Part shown: one piece after another, positions 61,931-64,000 of the stretch | Position numbering within the stretch: the stretch's first letter is position 1 | Layout of the letters: each line of letters starts with the position of its first letter | Made by a program: the position numbers and the translations under genes | From: Siphonodentalium dalli | Taxonomy: Eukaryota > Mollusca > Scaphopoda > Gadilida > Siphonodentaliidae | Length of the DNA: 64,000 nucleotides | Reading direction: 5' to 3' | Assembly (NCBI GenBank): GCA_032622095.1 | Contig: CP136065.1 | Span: 99,455,343 to 99,519,342, forward strand | Notes under the pieces: generated by a model | The model's input: only the letters and a program-made list of their open reading frames with translations | Told to the model about the DNA's origin: nothing | The model's database searches: none

Positions 61931-63024
61931 AATTAAATCTTAATAGATTATTGTTACAATGTATCTCCCTAATCTTCATCTCCCATATATGACTGTAAAT
62001 AATTTCATTCATTTAATAACGTTTGACTCTGGAATGGCCAAATTGTTTGATATTTAACTTTGTTTTTATTTAAAAAAAAATTATTTTCAAGTGACAAATT
62101 TCCCCCCACTTTTCATAGTTTGATCCTGAAATTGCCAGAAAAATGTTTTTTTTTTTATAATTCCCTTTTTTTTTTTATTAAAATATATTTTTTTCCAAGC
62201 AACATATTTTTTTAATCACACAATTGATTATTTGATCCTGAAATGGCGAGAAAAATGACTTGAGATTTAAATTTGTTTTTATTTAATTTCATTCTTTCAA
62301 ATGTGCCGGTCTGGATAGCTACCCACAACCCAGCACCTCCAGACAAAAAAATTGACTCATGGTTTCATTGCTTATTTTGCTTTATAAAGTCATGAAACGA
62401 ATTTTCCAGAACATGATGTAGCCCAGTATAGTCAAACCCCCCCCCCCCCCAACCAGCGCCTACTTGAGAAAAATCATGGTTTTATTGCTTATTTTGCTTT
62501 ATATAGTCACGAAACAATGAGAAATTAACTTCTTCTGAGAAAATGTTGTTTGAGTCAGGGTTTGGGTGGGGGTAAGATATCCAGGCTAGGAAGGGAAGAC
62601 GTCCAGGACCTACATGACAAAAAATCATCTTGGGGGGGTTTTATTGATTATTTTGCTTTATAGTCATGAAATGGCAAGAAATAGACTTCTCCTGAGAAGG
62701 TGATGTATGGAACTAATCTGCATAAAATGACAAAATAATGATTTTTGTTCACTATTTTTAAAGCAAACGCTTTTTTATGGTCGTTATTGTTGTCACATTT
62801 TTGTATATAATAATAAAAAAGAATGAGTCAGAGGAAAATTGGAAAACAAAACTTGAACCCCATACAATGCTGAGGATGCGGCCCATTTTGGGAGGGGCTG
62901 GTGTGTTTACCCTGAACATAGATATTATATTATTTAGCGTAATAACACTCCAGTATTTACTTTTTCATCTCAACGAATGGAAGAAGCCATGGTATACTGT
63001 ATAGATCTGTATTTCACTGTTTGA

Positions 63025-63253
63025 TCACATTAAAATCATTTTCACAAAGATGATACATGCAGATACGTAGACAGCATAGCCACCCAAGAAGCCCTTCTGG
63101 TAGTTCAGCCAGAAACGTAATTCGTACTCTTCTTGTGGGACTTGAAAGCAGAAATCTGCGAAAGCGGTCACGTATCCCATGCATTTCATATCAACAATAG
63201 GTTGAAAGTTAATAAATTTCGAAGTTCCCGTGGACCTACATGTAGATCATGCC
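63025..63253 (-). other. unrecognised protein-like segment
   Basis: Minus strand is open for about 75 codons and reads FINFQPIVDMKCMGYVTAFA then DFCFQVPQEEYELRFWLNYQ and KGFLGGYAVY, ahead of a possible donor TAC/gtatct. The opposite strand at 63206-63430 is also open (VDLHVDHATNTYSRG). I recognise neither; it could be an exon of a gene beyond the window or repeat debris. Confidence 0.2.
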
Positions 63254-63964
63254 ACGAATACCTACTCCAGAGGCATGGGAGTAGAGATTCATGGCATGAT
63301 CTGCTGTGGTCCTATTCTGACAGTCACAGGGACACACGAACTTCGTCCAAATATGTACGAATTTACTCAGGAGCTGTTGGCCACACGAATAATTCATGTC
63401 GTATTATTCAATGTTTTATTACACACATAAATACATTCCGAATTCACGATTTCCAACGAAAACGAAACATGTTTGTGAACTAAAACAAAACCACGCAGAA
63501 ACCGATTTCGATAACACAATGTCAACAGAATGCCGCAAAGGTGATTAATGACATCACGGGTCAAAAATAAATTACACCCAATCTGCAGTTTGCGTTTACA
63601 GCTGTGCGCATGCCAGGGGGTTTCCTGGAATGCGAATCGATAGCGGCTAATCTTGGGACGATTAATTTCGTTCTCAGAACGACTCTGTTGGTCTAATAAG
63701 CGGGGAAATGGGTAAAATATGAACTTCGCGACGGCGACTTTAAACATTTTAAATTATATGTTACATGCATATTCAAGGCTTAATTAATATTTCTCTTCAA
63801 CAAGTCTTGCACATGCTGAATTCAATTATTATAGTTGAATATAGATATTGCTATATCATATGTTTGATGAAAGAGGCAATAACAATAAATCAGATATTAC
63901 AGATAATGGTGAAAAATATAGTGGCACACAGTTAATCATACCACATATGTTTTGTAAAATAATA

Positions 63965-64000
63965 ACGAAAGGGCCGATCGTGATCGGAAGATGTTTAGCC
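63965..64000. mobile_element. family I long repeat, start of a third copy
   Basis: AACGAAAGGGCCGATCGTGA then TCGGAAGATGTTTAGCC, equivalent to the first 50 bp of copies 1 and 2 including the CCGATC/GATCGG hairpin; runs off the window. Confidence 0.6.

Larger units (their letters stand above)
60225..62720. repeat. scattered direct and inverted repeat units around a P2X7-tail fragment
   Basis: Unit core TAGTCATGAAAYGGCRAGAA ... GAGTCAGGGTTTGGGTGGGG. Plus orientation at about 60230, 62390, 62500 and 62655; inverted (CCCACCCCAAACCCTGACTC) at about 60440, 60640 and 60790. Likely the broken arms of a larger inverted-repeat element. Confidence 0.55.

Noticed and set aside
54600-64000. RCC1-repeat exons of HERC
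   Set aside because: No GGxNxxGQLG-type coding block found on the minus strand here; the N-terminal half must lie outside the window.

Overview
The window is eukaryotic nuclear DNA. It is AT-rich, its only conserved gene is broken into 18 short exons by repeat-packed introns with GT-AG borders, and nothing looks bacterial: no operons, Shine-Dalgarno spacing or long ORFs. The organism is probably a marine invertebrate, most likely a mollusc. That rests on the repeat types (GGACAGACGGACGG microsatellite-linked repeats, hairpin MITEs, jockey/CR1-type LINE scraps) and is inference only.

Host gene. Minus strand, 54061 down to 16127: the C-terminal 594 codons of a small HERC-type HECT E3 ubiquitin ligase (HERC4-like). 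All 18 exons join in frame (1786 nt: 1 leading base, 594 codons, stop). Exons 1-6 carry the linker region and exons 7-18 the complete HECT domain, with the catalytic Cys in the motif [12 protein letters not shown] and the final residue at 16130-16132. The N-terminal RCC1 propeller is not seen and should lie beyond position 64000. An AATAAA begins one base after the stop codon.

Everything else I can support is mobile or repetitive. 1-16.1 kb lies downstream of the gene: TTAA-flanked (piggyBac-like) MITEs, a hAT-like double-hairpin MITE, a LINE scrap, a large palindrome at 5.6-7.2 kb and a 2.56 kb inverted-repeat element at 9.5-12.1 kb. 16.1-38.3 kb holds exons 6-18 with MITEs abutting splice sites, two copies of a 2 kb repeat (family I) and LINE remains. 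38.3-47.6 kb is one intron containing two nested inverted-repeat elements with TTA target duplications (41073-47240, with 42084-46577 inside). 47.6-54.1 kb holds exons 1-5 with further repeats. 54.1-64 kb is intron or upstream sequence: an LTR-like element inserted 56 bp from the exon 1 acceptor, tandem repeats, a decayed P2X7-intracellular-domain coding fragment, and the start of a third family I copy at the edge.

Family letters used below. A, B, E, G and J: TTAA-flanked MITEs whose ends read CCCTTT...AAAGGG. C: double-hairpin MITE with 8-bp target duplications (hAT-like). D: palindromic MITE with TA target (Tc1/mariner-like). H, I, K, L, M, N, P: other repeats named for this window only. 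Coordinates and family matches were read by eye; identities were not computed.
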